The position numbers and the translations under genes were made by a program. The notes under the pieces are model-generated. The model did no database searches and had not been told where the DNA came from. It saw only the letters and a program-made list of their open reading frames with translations. This document shows, piece after piece, positions 32,890-44,801 of a stretch of DNA of 64,000 nt. The stretch spans positions 1 to 64,000 of the forward strand of contig RWJK01001967.1 in the NCBI GenBank assembly GCA_004335835.1. The letters are read 5' to 3'. The DNA is from Scenedesmus sp. ARA3. Taxonomy: Eukaryota; Chlorophyta; Chlorophyceae; Sphaeropleales; Scenedesmaceae. Every line of letters starts with the position of its first letter. The stretch's first letter is position 1.

Positions 32890-34888
32890 TGCAGCAGCAG
32901 CCTCTCTCGCAGCCGCCGCTACTGCCGCTGCAGCAGCCACAGCACATGGTGTATGGCAGCAGCAGCGGCGCGCCAGCGGCATTTGCGCCAGTTTCTTTGC
33001 CAGTGGCTGTCCCACTGGCTGTCCCAGCAGCAGCAGCAGCAGCAGCAACGGAGTCAGCAGCACCGAGCATTCCAAGGACCAGCAGCAGCGGCAGCAACAG
33101 CAGTGCTGCTGCTGCTGCTGCTGCTGCTGCACGCGCTAGCCAGCTGCAGGCCAATGCGCAGGTGTTCACACCCTCAGCAACACCAGCAGCAGCACCAGCA
33201 GCAGCAGCAGCAGCAGCAGTACCCCCACCTCCACCTCCGCCGCTGCCCCCTGTCCCTGGTGGTGCTGTCTTTGACTTGGGCCGCCACCAGGTGCTGATGC
33301 TGCCGCCAGCTGGCAGTGCTGCTGAGGACGCTGACAGGAAAGATCAGGTCATGGATGTACTGTTCAGGGGCGCAGAGGGCTATGCAATGCAGCTGCTGGA
33401 CAGTGCTGCAGCACCGCAGCTAGCCGCACTGTCCCGGCTGCCCCCTGCTGACCTGGCGGCGCTACTGGGTGGGCCCAGCCCTGAGGCGCTGCTGCAACTG
33501 TTCTGGCAGCAGTACCAGCAGCGCCAGCAGCAGCAGCAGCAGGGGCAGCAGCAGCAACCAGAGCCGAACCAGCAGCAGCCGGCTGCAGCACCCACGCCGG
33601 CAGAGGCAATGCGGCTGCAGCAGCAGCAGCAGCAGCGGGAGAGGCCGCTGCAGAAGCCCAAGCAGCAGCTGGTGCCTGGCAGGGATGCGGCTGCCCCCTG
33701 CGAGCTGTCAGCTGAGGCTGCTGCTGCATTTGAGCAGTCGCTGCCAGCTGGCATGCTGCCGAATGACTGGCAGCATTTGGCCAGCTGGGGCGAGCTGCAG
33801 GCCAAGGTATGCTTCACTGTGGGAGGCAAGGATGCACAGCTCATCAAGCAGAACATGAGCCGGTATAAGGCAGCAGTAGCAGCAGCAACCGCGGCAGCGG
33901 TGGAATGGACAGGCACAGCGCAGCCGGCAGATGCTGCTGCTGCTGGCGGCCCGGTACGCAGCCACAGCAACAGCAGCAGCAGCAGCAGCATTGGCCGCCA
34001 GGCAGGTGACAGGGCAACTGCTACAGGAGGCAGCAGTGGTGCCTGGGGTGCTAAGGGGGCGGCCATGCCTGGCAGAAGCATCAGCGCGGATGGCAGCGGC
34101 AGGCCAGCAGTACAAGCCAATGGCACGAGCAGCAGCGGCAGCGGCGGCGGCAGAGTCAGCAGCAGCGGCGGCAGCGAGGAAGTGTTCCGGCCGTGCAACG
34201 TGCCCCTGCAGAAGCCGCTGCCTGGGAAAGAGGGTGCTGCACGCCGGCAGGCGTTCCTAGATGCGCTGCTTGCTGCTCCTGCAACAGCAGAGTATGCGCA
34301 GTGGCTGCAGCAGCCAGGGCAGGAGGATCGGCTGTCTGTGCTGTGCCGCCTGGCGCCTGCTGACCTGGCGAAGCTGCTGCAGCAGCGGCGGCCGCTGCAT
34401 TTGCTGGGCCAGGTGTACCAGCATAGTGTGGACACAGCAGCTGGCAGCGGCAAGGCTGTGAAGCCGAGTCCGCAGCGGCAGCCGCCGCCATCGCAGCAGC
34501 AGCAGCAGGACCCGGTGGACTATGCTGATTCGTACGATGATGAAGACGAAGACGAGGATGTGTTTGAAGATGCATATGATGGCGAAGGCGAGTGGGAGGA
34601 GCCGCAGCAGCAGGGGCAGCAGCAGTACGGCAGTGCGAAGCCGGTGCGGCCGTGTGACCTGCCGTCAGAGATCGCTGCAGCGTTTGCTGCAGGACTTGGC
34701 CGCTGCCGGCTGCCGCAGGATTGGCAACACTACACAACCTGGCGGCGGCTAGAGGACGACTGCAAATACGCGCCCGGGGTCTCCCCTATGAACCAACGCA
34801 GACGTTTCCGGCTCGTGAAGCACGAGGCATGTGCTGCTGCTGCATCAGTCCTTGGATTTGGCCCGCCACGCAGCACACCGCCGCCGCC

Positions 34889-34927
<39 letters not shown>

Positions 34928-37554
34928 AGCTCGTCCCTTTCTGGTTGTCCCGCAGATGCTGACGCGGGAGATCGGTCTCACTTTCGAAACAGCGCTGCGG
35001 GGCTTGCTGCCGTACAACTGGCGCGACCATACCACCTGGCAAGGCCTGGAGGCATGCATCGAGTTTAGCAGTGATGGGAGCTGGGAGGTCTTTGAGGCAG
35101 CAAAGGCGCAGGCCATAGCAGCTGTCGAGGCACTGCTGGCAGCAGGCAAGCACCGCAATCCCAAGACGCAGCGCTCCTATGATGAGTCCACTGGCCGGCG
35201 GCAGCAGCAGCAGGATCCTCAGCAGGGCAGCAGGCCAAGCACTGCCGGCAGCGGCAAAGGCTCAGGCACCAGTGCAGCTCAGCCTGAGCAGCGGCCGCCG
35301 CCGCCGCCACATCAGCAGCAGCAGCAGCTGAGCAGGCGGATATATGGCCCCATAGAGCTCACCCAGGAGGCTGCTGACGCCTTTGCTGCATCGCTGCCGG
35401 ATGGCCGCCTGCCTGTCGGCTGGCGCGGGTTTGCGCGCTGGGATACCATGGAGGGCGGCGTGAGCTTCACAGCAGGCGGCGGCAGCGTGCAGGACAACAT
35501 GAACAAGTACAGGCAGGCCAAGCAGCAAGCACAGGCAGCAACAGCAGCCGCGGCAGCTGCAGCAGGAGGGGGCAGCAGTGCGGCTGCAGGGCATGTGACA
35601 GCAGCACCACCTGCAGGTGCGGCGCTGTTCTCAGATGCAGTGCGCAGGGCGGCAGCTCCAGCAGCAAAGCTTCCTGCTGCTGCTGCTGCTGCTGCTGCTC
35701 CTGCTGCTGCTGCTGCTCCTGCTGCTGCACCTGTTGCTCCAGCAGCAAAGGCTCCTGCTGTTGCTGCTGCTGTTGCCAAGCCCCCTGGAGAAGGCAGCAG
35801 CCAGACTGCCAGCAGCAGCAGCAGCGCCATCCACAGTGTACCGCGAGGCAGTGCCAGCGGCCAGGCCATTAGCAGCAGCGGCAGCGCCATACCCAGTGTG
35901 CCGCGAGGCAGTGCCAGCGGCAGCGGCAGCGCCCCAGTTGTCAGCATTGTCGGCAGGAGCAGCAGCAGCGCTGCAGGTGCAGACGCAGAGGGCGGCGGTG
36001 GCCGCAGGAGCAGCAGCAGCAGTGGTGTGTTGGGCGTGGGCGCGGGACACAAGGACAATGAGGATGGCACCCTGTACATCCCTGCACAGGCTGGCAAGCC
36101 TGTGTGCCGCATCTGTGAGTGTTTTTCCGGATGTGCATGTATTGGCTGCTGCAGCAGTCAAAGGCTATCAGATCTGATCCGCATGCGCGTTATGAGAGCC
36201 CAGCACATCCAGCTTTTCACAGGGAAGGAAGGAAAGGACATTCTGCATCTACACATTTGCAGAAGCAGCACGCCAATGTGCAAATGCCAGCGCTCTTGAG
36301 GTGCAGCTAGGCGCACCTCGTATGCCTCGTCTTGGCAGCAATCAACTGACGCCTGCTGCCTGCTGGCCTTGCTGCTGTTTGCAGGCGGCTTTGAGGGCCA
36401 CCGTGCATCGCAGTGTGCCACGCCCTACTGCGGCAGCTGCGAGACGTATGGGCATGCAGAAGGCCTGGAGTGTGTGCGGGCCTGCTTCAAGTGCGGCCGC
36501 CAGCACCGTGCGCTACCGCCTGGCGCGCAGTGCCCAGAGTACAAGTGCAACGAGTGCGGGCTGCATGGTGCGCGTGCTTGGGGGTGCGGCCACACAAGGG
36601 TGCTGCTAAATGCTGTTGGTGCTGTCCGGCCATGCTGGCAGTGCTTCATATGGGCACGGCTGCATTCAACACTGCGCATTTCTGCAGTTGCAGCACAGAC
36701 CCTTGCATGGTGTAGTTCTGTCAGGACACAACTGCACACTGTAGGACGGAACCTCGCTGTGGTTCACGCCTCGCATCACCTTGTTGCACTGCTGCTGCGT
36801 GTTGCCCCCTGCAGGCCATAAAGCGGCGTTCTGCCCCATGCTACGGTGCAGCTTCTGCAGCTGCTACGGCCACACTGCGCCGCAGTGCAAGGCCTGCAGC
36901 GAGTGCAGGCAGCACGGCCACAAGGCAGCAGCTTGCCCGGGCTACTGCACCAAGTGCAAGAAGTCAGGTGAGAAACTAGTGAAGTACTGCGGATGCTGTT
37001 GTTGTCCAGCTGGAAGACAGCCAGAGAGCTGCTGCTGTTGGCAGCACCTACCCACATTACAAGATGCTGTTGTGTTGTGGCTTGCAAGCAGGCTATCAAG
37101 CAGGCAGCAGACACAGCGACTGGTATTGCCAATTGCAGTACGCATGCTGGGATCATGGGTAACAGACATGCTGGGGGTGCACAGTTTTGTCAAGTAGACG
37201 GGCTTGTTGCCCGTGATTGTGTGCATTCAGGGGGGGGGGATTCAAGGCTGTTGCTTGTGCAGCTGCTGCCACATGCAGTGCCGCGCAGTGCAGTGTTTCA
37301 CGGCAACAGCAGATCGAGGAGTCTAGCACCTGCAGTTCTGCGCTTCTTACTCATGGTTATGTGTGTGCTGTGTTTACTGTCGCAACTGCCGCAGGCCACA
37401 AGACCAGCGATTGCCGGGTGTCCGTGTGTGGGCAATGCGGCCTGCCGGGACATGTGGTGGGCTCGGACCAGTGCCCGGCAGTAGCAGGCAACAGCGGCAC
37501 CCCAGCAGCAGCCACCACGGGCAAGGGCAGACGCAAAGGCAAGGGTGGCGCCGC

Positions 37555-37591
<37 letters not shown>

Positions 37592-39114
37592 GCTGGGTAT
37601 GACATCAGCAAGCTGCAGCCGATGCCAGCAGCAGCCAGCGAAGCAGCAGAGGCGGAGCGTAGCCAGCGCCTGATGGAGACGCTGCTGCTGTCTCCCACGG
37701 CGGAGTATGCTGCGAAGCTGCTTGATGATGCAGCGGACAAGGTGCCGCTGCTGTCCCGCATCGCTGCTGCTGACCTCAAGGTGCTGCTGCAGCAGCCACA
37801 CCCCGATCAGCTGCTTGAGAAGGTATACCAGCACTTCAAGCAACTGCCGGACAAGCAGCAGCAGCAGCAGCAGCAGGCCAACGGCAGCGGCAGCGTGCAG
37901 CAGGGTGGGCCGGCCGGCCAGGGCACGATCCGGCCGTGCGACCTGCTGCCTGCTGCTGCTGCAGACTTTGAGCGCACGCTGCCTGCTGATGGCATCTTGC
38001 CAGCCAGCTGGCAGGAGCATGTGAGCTGGCGTGAGCTTGAGGAGCGGTATGTGATGTGTGACAAGCCAGGCATGGTGCGCAGCATGGGAGACAGGCGTGC
38101 ACACTTCAGGCAGCGGCGGCTGGCAGCGCAGCGCTACACACAGGAGGAGGCAGCGGCTGCGCAGCGCAGGCAGGAGAACTGGGCAGGAGAAGTGGTGCAG
38201 CCAATGCAGGGTGGGCAGCAGCAGCAGCAGCAGCCAGGGCAGGCAGCTCAGGCATGGCCCTCTCCGCAGCAGCAGAGGGCAGACGCCTGGCCTGCAGAGC
38301 CCGAAGAGCAGCAGCAGCAGCAGCAGCATGCAGGCAGTGATGGGGCTGCTGGGCACAGCAGCAGCAACGGTCCGCTGCTGGCGCCAGAATCACCTCATGC
38401 GCAGCAGCTAGGCGTCCTGGGTGACATGCCTGCCGGGCAGCCGCCGCTGCAGCAGCAGCGGTTGATGCTGAATTCGCAGGAAGGGCTGTGGGATCCGACC
38501 CAGCAGGAGCAGCAGCAGCAGCAGCTGCCCCCTGGGTCGTACCCTGCAGACTATCACCAGCCGCAGGGTGGCATGCACTTCGACATGCCACCACCACACA
38601 TGCAGCAGCAGCAGCAGCACTTCATGCCGCCCCACTTGCAGCCGCTGTCAATGCAGCAGCAGGAGGAGCAGCAGCAGCGGCGCAAGTTTGCGCCCAACGA
38701 GCTGTCGCCCGGTGCTGCTGCTGCGTTTGAGAACTGCCTGCCTGCCGGCATGCTGCCCCCAGACTGGCGGCAGATGAACAGCTGGTCCATCCTGGATGTC
38801 CGTGTGGTGTTCACAGTGAACGGCACAGAGCCAGACAAGGTGCAGCACACCTACCAGTTCTATGATGCGATGAAGCAGCTAGCCATGCAAAGGACAGGAG
38901 CAGATCTGCAGGGCCAGGCAGGCCTGCCGCCTGCACAGCAGCTGCAGCCGCCGCCAGGGCATGCGATGCCGCCTGCTGGTATGCCAGTGGCGCAGCCGAC
39001 GCCCGTGTATGTCACTGGCCTTGCCGGCAACCGGCCTCAGCAGCAGCAGCAGCAGCAGCAGCAGCCGGCGCGGGTCGGCCAGGCGGGGCCGGCTGCTGCT
39101 GGGCAGGGCTTCAG

Positions 39115-39146
<32 letters not shown>

Positions 39147-39214
39147 GTGCTGCTGAGGAGCAGGATGACGATGAGCTTGATGAGATGCTTGGGCTGCTGA
39201 ATGTGGCCAAGTGA
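32160..39214 (+). CDS. Gene C: 1944-aa zinc-knuckle/LPxxW/MLLE-like protein with a PAM2 peptide (five exons)
   Basis: Exons 32160-32464, 32741-36114, 36385-36567, 36815-36967, 37395-39214. Every junction keeps phase and completes a zinc knuckle, so this is one intact gene. Layout: six CCHC knuckles (residues 20-126); poly-Q; a PAM2 peptide LQANAQVFTP at about 237-246 (33144-33173); MLLE-like modules at about 302-362, 600-668 and 1424-1490; LPxxW modules at about 419-485, 734-803, 837-905, 967-1034, 1517-1590 and 1770-1840; an acidic patch near 705; eight more knuckles at about 1220-1365; and a tail DDDELDEMLGLLNVAK. The start is the first ATG after an in-frame TGA; an upstream exon cannot be excluded. 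TGTAA occurs at 39722-39726 and 39730-39734. Function unknown; I infer an RNA-binding scaffold that can bind MLLE domains. Confidence 0.82.
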
Positions 39215-40329
39215 TGTGCTGTGGAACAGCTGCTTGAATCAGAATGATGCAGAGAGATGGGCAGCAGCGAGCTGCAACCAGGGGATGTCAGGGATGGATT
39301 GAGTAGCAGGATGCATGATTATAGATTGATGGGTTAGTGTTTAGTGCAATGAGCTTGCTGTTGTGTAGCATCCCACAATCTTGGTTGGATGCAGAAGATT
39401 GGTTCTGCAGCAAGGCAGCATGGTAGTCTTAGGGGTTGCGTTGGAGGCGATCACGCTGTAGCAGAACACGATGTAGAGCTGTGGTCGCTAGCTGTGGATT
39501 GATGCTTGGCTGATGTGCAGCCTCAGCTAGCAGTGGCGCTGGCGCCCTGCGGCATGCGCAATGTGGGTGATATTCATCCCGCAGCCTTTTAACTTGGACG
39601 TTGATGTCCAGTTAGCTGCCTATCGCTACAGACAGAGCAGGGTGAAGAGTGTAGGCAGGATGCAGCTGTGTGCATTTGCATGGACACGCATCCAGTGTTC
39701 TGTGGCATTGCTTGTGCAGTATGTAACGTTGTAATAGAGGATTGCAGCGGCCGAATGTGTCCTGAATGATCAGGCCGCGTTTTCAAACAAGTGCTGGTCT
39801 TACCTTTGCGCGTCCAAACTGTTGTACGCCATTGACGCTTGCACTCTCCCATGCTCAACAGCAATGTCAGGCACTGGCAGCAGCTGTTCTGTTGGTTACT
39901 TTGATCTCCTTGGCCTGGCAGGTAAAGATAGTTGCTAACAAGATGTTTGACATTGAAGGTCATGAGCCCGCGGCTAGTTTGACAGCATAGCATTCGAAAG
40001 GCATGCAACATGTGGCAGCAGCAGCCCTGCTGCCTTCACCAAGGAATTCCAGCGTCAAGATAGAGTGACTGCTCACGCAGCGACGATGAACCTGTGAATG
40101 AAAGACATTTATTTGGCAGGGCCACGATCCGAGGGCTTTGACTTGTTCTCAACTCAAAAACAAACCAAACCCTGCGCCTGTGCCCGCCTTTTGGCACACC
40201 ACCCCCTTGCTAGCCAGCCGCGGGCCTTCCCAGGGCTAGTTTCGGGGTTGGGACACGGGATCAGAAAACGAACAGTTCGCTGCAAGCACACACAGTGCCA
40301 TTCTGATGCAACGAGGGGAGTAGCTCACC
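39215..40329. other. intergenic region between genes C and E
   Basis: About 1.1 kb holding the gene C 3' end (TGTAA pair at 39722-39734) and the gene E promoter and 5' untranslated region. No gene supported. Confidence 0.45.
39722..39734 (+). terminator. paired poly(A) signals after gene C
   Basis: Two TGTAA signals eight bases apart, about 510 bases after the gene C stop. The identification is positional. Confidence 0.45.
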
Positions 40330-43300
40330 ATGTGAGTTGTGTGCATGGCTGCTTTTGCTTTGTCTCTACCTCCTTTTTGCATTGCTTTTTTGCATCACCG
40401 GTATAGGTTGCATGCTGCACATGGCAGGCCCGCCACAGTAGGCCGTGCCACCTGCATGCTTTGCAGCCTGTCTGCCATGCCCATGTTGCATAATTGTCGA
40501 TGCAAAGCAGGAGAACGTTATCTGGCTTGCGATCTATGCCGTGGACCAAGCATCAGGCCCCGGTGTTGCTCGACGGTGCTCACCGCGGTCTGTGCCTGAC
40601 TGCTGCAGGTATTCATTCAAGGTGCTACTTGAAGATGGACTCACGAACAATGCTACCAGCAGTAAACCTAGCAGCAGCAGCTCTGGCAAGGGCGCCAGCA
40701 GCAGTAAGCAGAGCAGCAGTTCTGCAAACGGGCGCAGTTCCGCCAGCAGCAGCACGACAGCGAGCAAGCCAGCAGCCACAGCACCAGCCTCAAGTGCAGC
40801 AGCACCTGGCAGGGCAACAGATGGCAAGCCCGTGTGCTACAACTGCGGCACCAAGGGCCACACAGGCGACCGCTGCAAGATGCCGTTCTGTGAGCGCTGC
40901 CAGCAGTTCAGGCATGTAGCTGGCGAGTGCAGCCGCGCTTGCAGGAAGTGCGGCGCGCTGGACCATCGCATAGATGGCGGCCTGCCCTGCAAGAACTACC
41001 AGTGCAAGGAGTGCGGCCTGTTTGGGCACATCTATGCAGGTGCGCGGGATTGAAGGCATGCAGCTGTGCCGCTGCACGCATGGTTCATTGCGGTGCAGCA
41101 CTGATCGAGAGTCAAATCAGTACTTTGCAGGCAAGGGAGGGGTTGTGTCAGCGTGTCCTGCAGCTGTTGGGCCTGCATGCAGCTGCACTTCCTGCGCTGT
41201 GCTGTGCATGTGTTGCATGTATTATGACCTTCTGCGGCCCTCACTGTCAGTACTGAGCAGCCAGCTGTTTTCCTGCATGATATGCACGTGTCCGCCTCTG
41301 CTGCTGTTGCTGCGTGCAGAGTGCCCCAACATCATCTGCAACACTTGCATGGAGTATGGCCACCTGTCACGGGACTGCCCCGCCCGCGGCAAGCAGCCTC
41401 CCAGCAGCAGCAGCAACAGCGGCAGTGCCAGCGCCAGCAGCAGCATACCAGGCCTGGTGCCGGCCGCGCCAGCACAGCAGCAGCAGCAGCCCCCTAGGCC
41501 AGTGCAGGCGGCAGCCGCCGCTCCTGCAGCGCCGCATCTGCAGCTGCAGCTGCAACAGCAGCGGCCCAAGCTGAGCCCTGAGCAGGAAGAGCAGCGCAAG
41601 GCGCGCATGATGGACCTGCTGATGAGTAGGCTGGAAGATTATGCTGTGTCGCTGCTGGGGCAGGAAGAGTTGCTTGCAGGACTCTACCTGCTGTCAGAAG
41701 ATGAGCTGCGGGCACTGCTAGGCAAGGCCAACCCGCAGCAGCAGGTGGAGGCTGCGATCTCACGTGCGCAGGCAGCAGCAGCGCAGCAGGCGGCAGCACA
41801 GCAGGCGGCAGCAGCGGCTGCTGCACAGCAGGCAGCAGCCGCGCCGCCAGTCAGCAGCAGCAACGGCCCGAGCATTGCGAGCCTGGGTGGCGGCTCGGCG
41901 CCTGCAGCGGCAGGCGCTGCAGCCGCCGCAGCAGCGGCGGCGCCTGCAGCTGTTGCGCGGGCAGACAGCGGACCTATGGCACGTTCGCAGGTGTGCGGAC
42001 GCTGCGGGGAGCGTGGCCACAACCGCGAGCATTGCACCACACCCAAGTGCAGCGACTGCGGGCTGTTCCGGCACAGCACGGGGCAGTGCAGCAAGGGCTG
42101 TGCCGCATGCGGCGGCACAGACCACAAGAGCGGGCCAGGGCACCCCATGTGCATCAACTACAAGTGCCGCGAGTGTGGGCTGTACGGGCACGTGTATGCC
42201 GAGTGCCCCAACATCCGCTGCAACCTGTGCAATGAGATTGGGCACAAGGCGCTGGACTGCCCCAGCATCGTCTGCAACATCTGCAAACAGAAGGGACACA
42301 AGGCCCGCGACTGCACAGCTTGCTCACGCTGCGGCCAGATGGGCCACAAGCCCAAGGACTGCCAGGGTGCGCGTGCTGAGGTGCGCTGCGTGCACTGCGG
42401 CGAGTGGGGCCACATGGCGAGCCGCTGCCCCGGGCCATCAGCAGCAGGAGCAGCAGCAGCAGCAGGAGCTGCTGCTGCACCACCGGCATCTGGCAGCAGC
42501 AGCGGCAGTGCAGCAGCAGCAGTGGCAGCGCCTCCTGCAGCCGCCAGCAGCGCAGCAGGCCCCAGCAGGGCGCCGGCTGCAGCAGCTGCTGGCGCTGCAG
42601 CAGCAGCAGCAGCAGCGCCTGCTCCAGCGCCGCGGCCAGCAGGGCCTGTGGCAGTTGGTACGGCTGGCGCGTGGGCTGCTGCTGCTGCTGGGCGGCGCGT
42701 GGTGAGCCCCAACAACGTGCGGCTGCTGCCGCAGGGTGGCAGCGAGCAGCAGAGCGAGGAGGCTCGCAGGACATGGCTGCTGAACACGCTAATGGGCAAG
42801 GTTGAGGCATATGCGCTGTCTCTGGTGGGGCAGGAGGAGAGCCTTGCAGCGCTGAGTAGGATTGTAGATGAGGACCTGCAGGCGCTGCTTGCTGCGCCTT
42901 CAGCAGAGCAGCAGCTGGATGCAGCCATCAAGCACGTGCTGGCAGTGCAGCAGCAGGAAGCGGCCGCAGCTGCTGCCGCTGCTGCTGCCGCAGAGCAGGC
43001 AGCCGCCAACGCATGGAACCGCCCGCAGCCGCTGCAGCAGCCGCAGTCTGGCGATTATGATGGAGAGCTGTCACCGGGAGGCTACGGCAGGCCTGGCGCA
43101 GGTGGCGATACAGTGAAGCCGGGTGAGCTGCTGCCAAAGTATGCGGCTATGCTTGAGCAGGAGTTCCCGCGCTACTTCCCCGCAGAGTGGCAGCACTACT
43201 CCTCCTGGCGCTCGCTGGAGGATAAGATGAGCTTCCCAGAGCCGCAGAACCGCAGCCGGGCCCAGTACAGGCAGCGGCGGCAGCACTTCCAGGCGCTGAG

Positions 43301-44801
43301 CGCAGCAGAGAAAGAGAAGGCGGCAGCAGCAGCAGCGGCTGCAGCGGCTCCTGCCAGCAGGGCAGCAGCAGCGCCCAGCCAACAGCCGCCAGCACCGCCG
43401 GCAGCGCCTCCACAGCCAGCACAAGCAGCAGAGCAGGCGCCAGCAGCAGCACCAGCTGCCAGTAGTGAGCCGCCAGCAGCACCAGCTGCAGCAGCGCAGC
43501 CGTTTGACCTGTCTGCTGTGCGGCTGCTGCCTGATGCCGTTCTGAGTGTGGAGGAGCAACAGCAGCGTTTCAGCGGCGTGCTAGATGTGATGAGCCAAAC
43601 ACACGAGCAGCTGCTGAGCAGCTTTTTGTCAACGCTGGGTGAGGAGCAGTACCATGTGCTGGCTCGCATTGACTTGACTGACCTGAAAGCGCTGCTGGCG
43701 CAGCCGCAGCCAGAGCAGCTGCTGAGCATGCTGCTGAATGGCGTCGTGCGTCAGGAGCAGCAGCTGAAGCAGCAGGCAGCACTGCGCCAGCAGGAGGAGG
43801 AGCAGCAGGCGGCTGCAGCAGCAGAGGCGGCAGCGGCAGCAGCTCAGCGGGAGGCTGCAGAACAGGCAGCGGCACAGCAGGCGGCGGCTCAACAAGCAGC
43901 AGCGCAGCAGGCTGCAGCTCAGGAGGCAGCGCGGCAGGCACAGCAGGCGCAGCAGCAGGCGCAGCAGCAGGCGCAAGCACAGGCACAGCAAGCAGCAGCC
44001 CAGCAGGCACAACAGCAGGCTCCGGCAGCACAGCAGCAAGCAGCTGCAGCAGCGCCGTCTGCTGCACCTGTGTCAGCCCCACAGACGCAGCAGCTGCAGC
44101 AGCAGCAGCAGCCGAGGGGCCCACAGCAGGTCCAGCAGCCGATCGGCTCCCAGCAACCAATCGGTGCCCAGCAGTCTCTCACAGGTCAGCCAATTGCTCC
44201 GCAGCTGCAGCAGCAGCAGCAGCAGCAGCAGGCCTACTCGCAGTATGGCATGCCAGGCCTGTCTGCGTATGCTCAGTACCAGCAAGCTGCCTCGCTGCAG
44301 TTCCAGCAGCCATCCCTGCAGTACCAGCAGCAGCAGTTTGCGCCCTACTCGCAGCCTGCAGCTCAGTACCAGCAGCAGAGCAGCTACATGGCCCCCGGTA
44401 GCACCAACCCTGCAGGCCTCGGCATAGATGGCATGGGCATTGGAATGACTGTAGGCTTGGGCCTTGTAGGACTTGCGCCTAGTGCAGTGTCAGCAGGGCT
44501 GCCACCTCAGCGGCCGGGCCCTGTGGGCTCTGTGCACTCCATGCAGCAGATGCAGCAGCGGGCTGCAGGCATGGTGGGCGGCGGCCTCACGCTGCAGATG
44601 CAGCAGATGCAGCAGCTGATCGCGGCAGGCGTGCCGCCGCAGATTGCGGCTGCGACGGTGCAGCAGCAGGCAGCTGCGGGGGCTGCAGGATTGGGGCAGG
44701 GCGGGTATGGGCAGGCTGGATATGGCCGGCGCTCCTCTACTGGTGATGATGCGAGGGAGCAGGAGAATCTGGAGAGGACGATTGGGTTCCTGGGCATCTG
44801 A
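40330..44801 (+). CDS. Gene E: 1304-aa zinc-knuckle/MLLE-like/LPxxW protein; start codon joined by splicing
   Basis: Exons: AT at 40330-40331, 40609-41039, 41320-44801. The first intron (GTGAGT donor at 40332) splits the start codon: CACCAT joins G to give CACCATG followed by YSFKVLLEDGL. Without this join I find no in-frame ATG that fits this N-terminus. Layout: a Ser-rich start; five knuckles (about residues 77-163, the fourth completed across intron 2); MLLE-like modules at about 235-298, 627-688 and 887-960; eight knuckles at about 370-514; an LPxxW module at about 742-812 (GELLPKYAAMLEQEF, FPAEWQ, SWRSLEDKM); a long AQ-rich probable coiled coil at about 965-1055; a Gln/Tyr/Met-rich tail; and the end ENLERTIGFLGI. 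The frame is intact to the stop. TGTAA at 45469-45473. Function unknown; paralog of A, B and C. Confidence 0.82.

Noticed and set aside
32160..36299. Gene C as two separate genes ending near 36300 and starting near 37200
   Set aside because: Splicing at 36114/36385, 36567/36815 and 36967/37395 keeps phase and completes a zinc knuckle at each join, so it is one gene.
40974..41319. Alternative start of gene E inside its second intron
   Set aside because: The frame is open through the intron, but it reads out of frame with the first knuckles; the spliced form completes a CCHC knuckle and matches gene A.
13900..43000. Zinc-knuckle genes as Gag-like parts of LTR retrotransposons
   Set aside because: CCHC knuckles are typical of Gag, but I see no protease, reverse transcriptase, RNase H or integrase, no long terminal repeats or target-site duplications, and the genes are intron-bearing with up to 14 knuckles.
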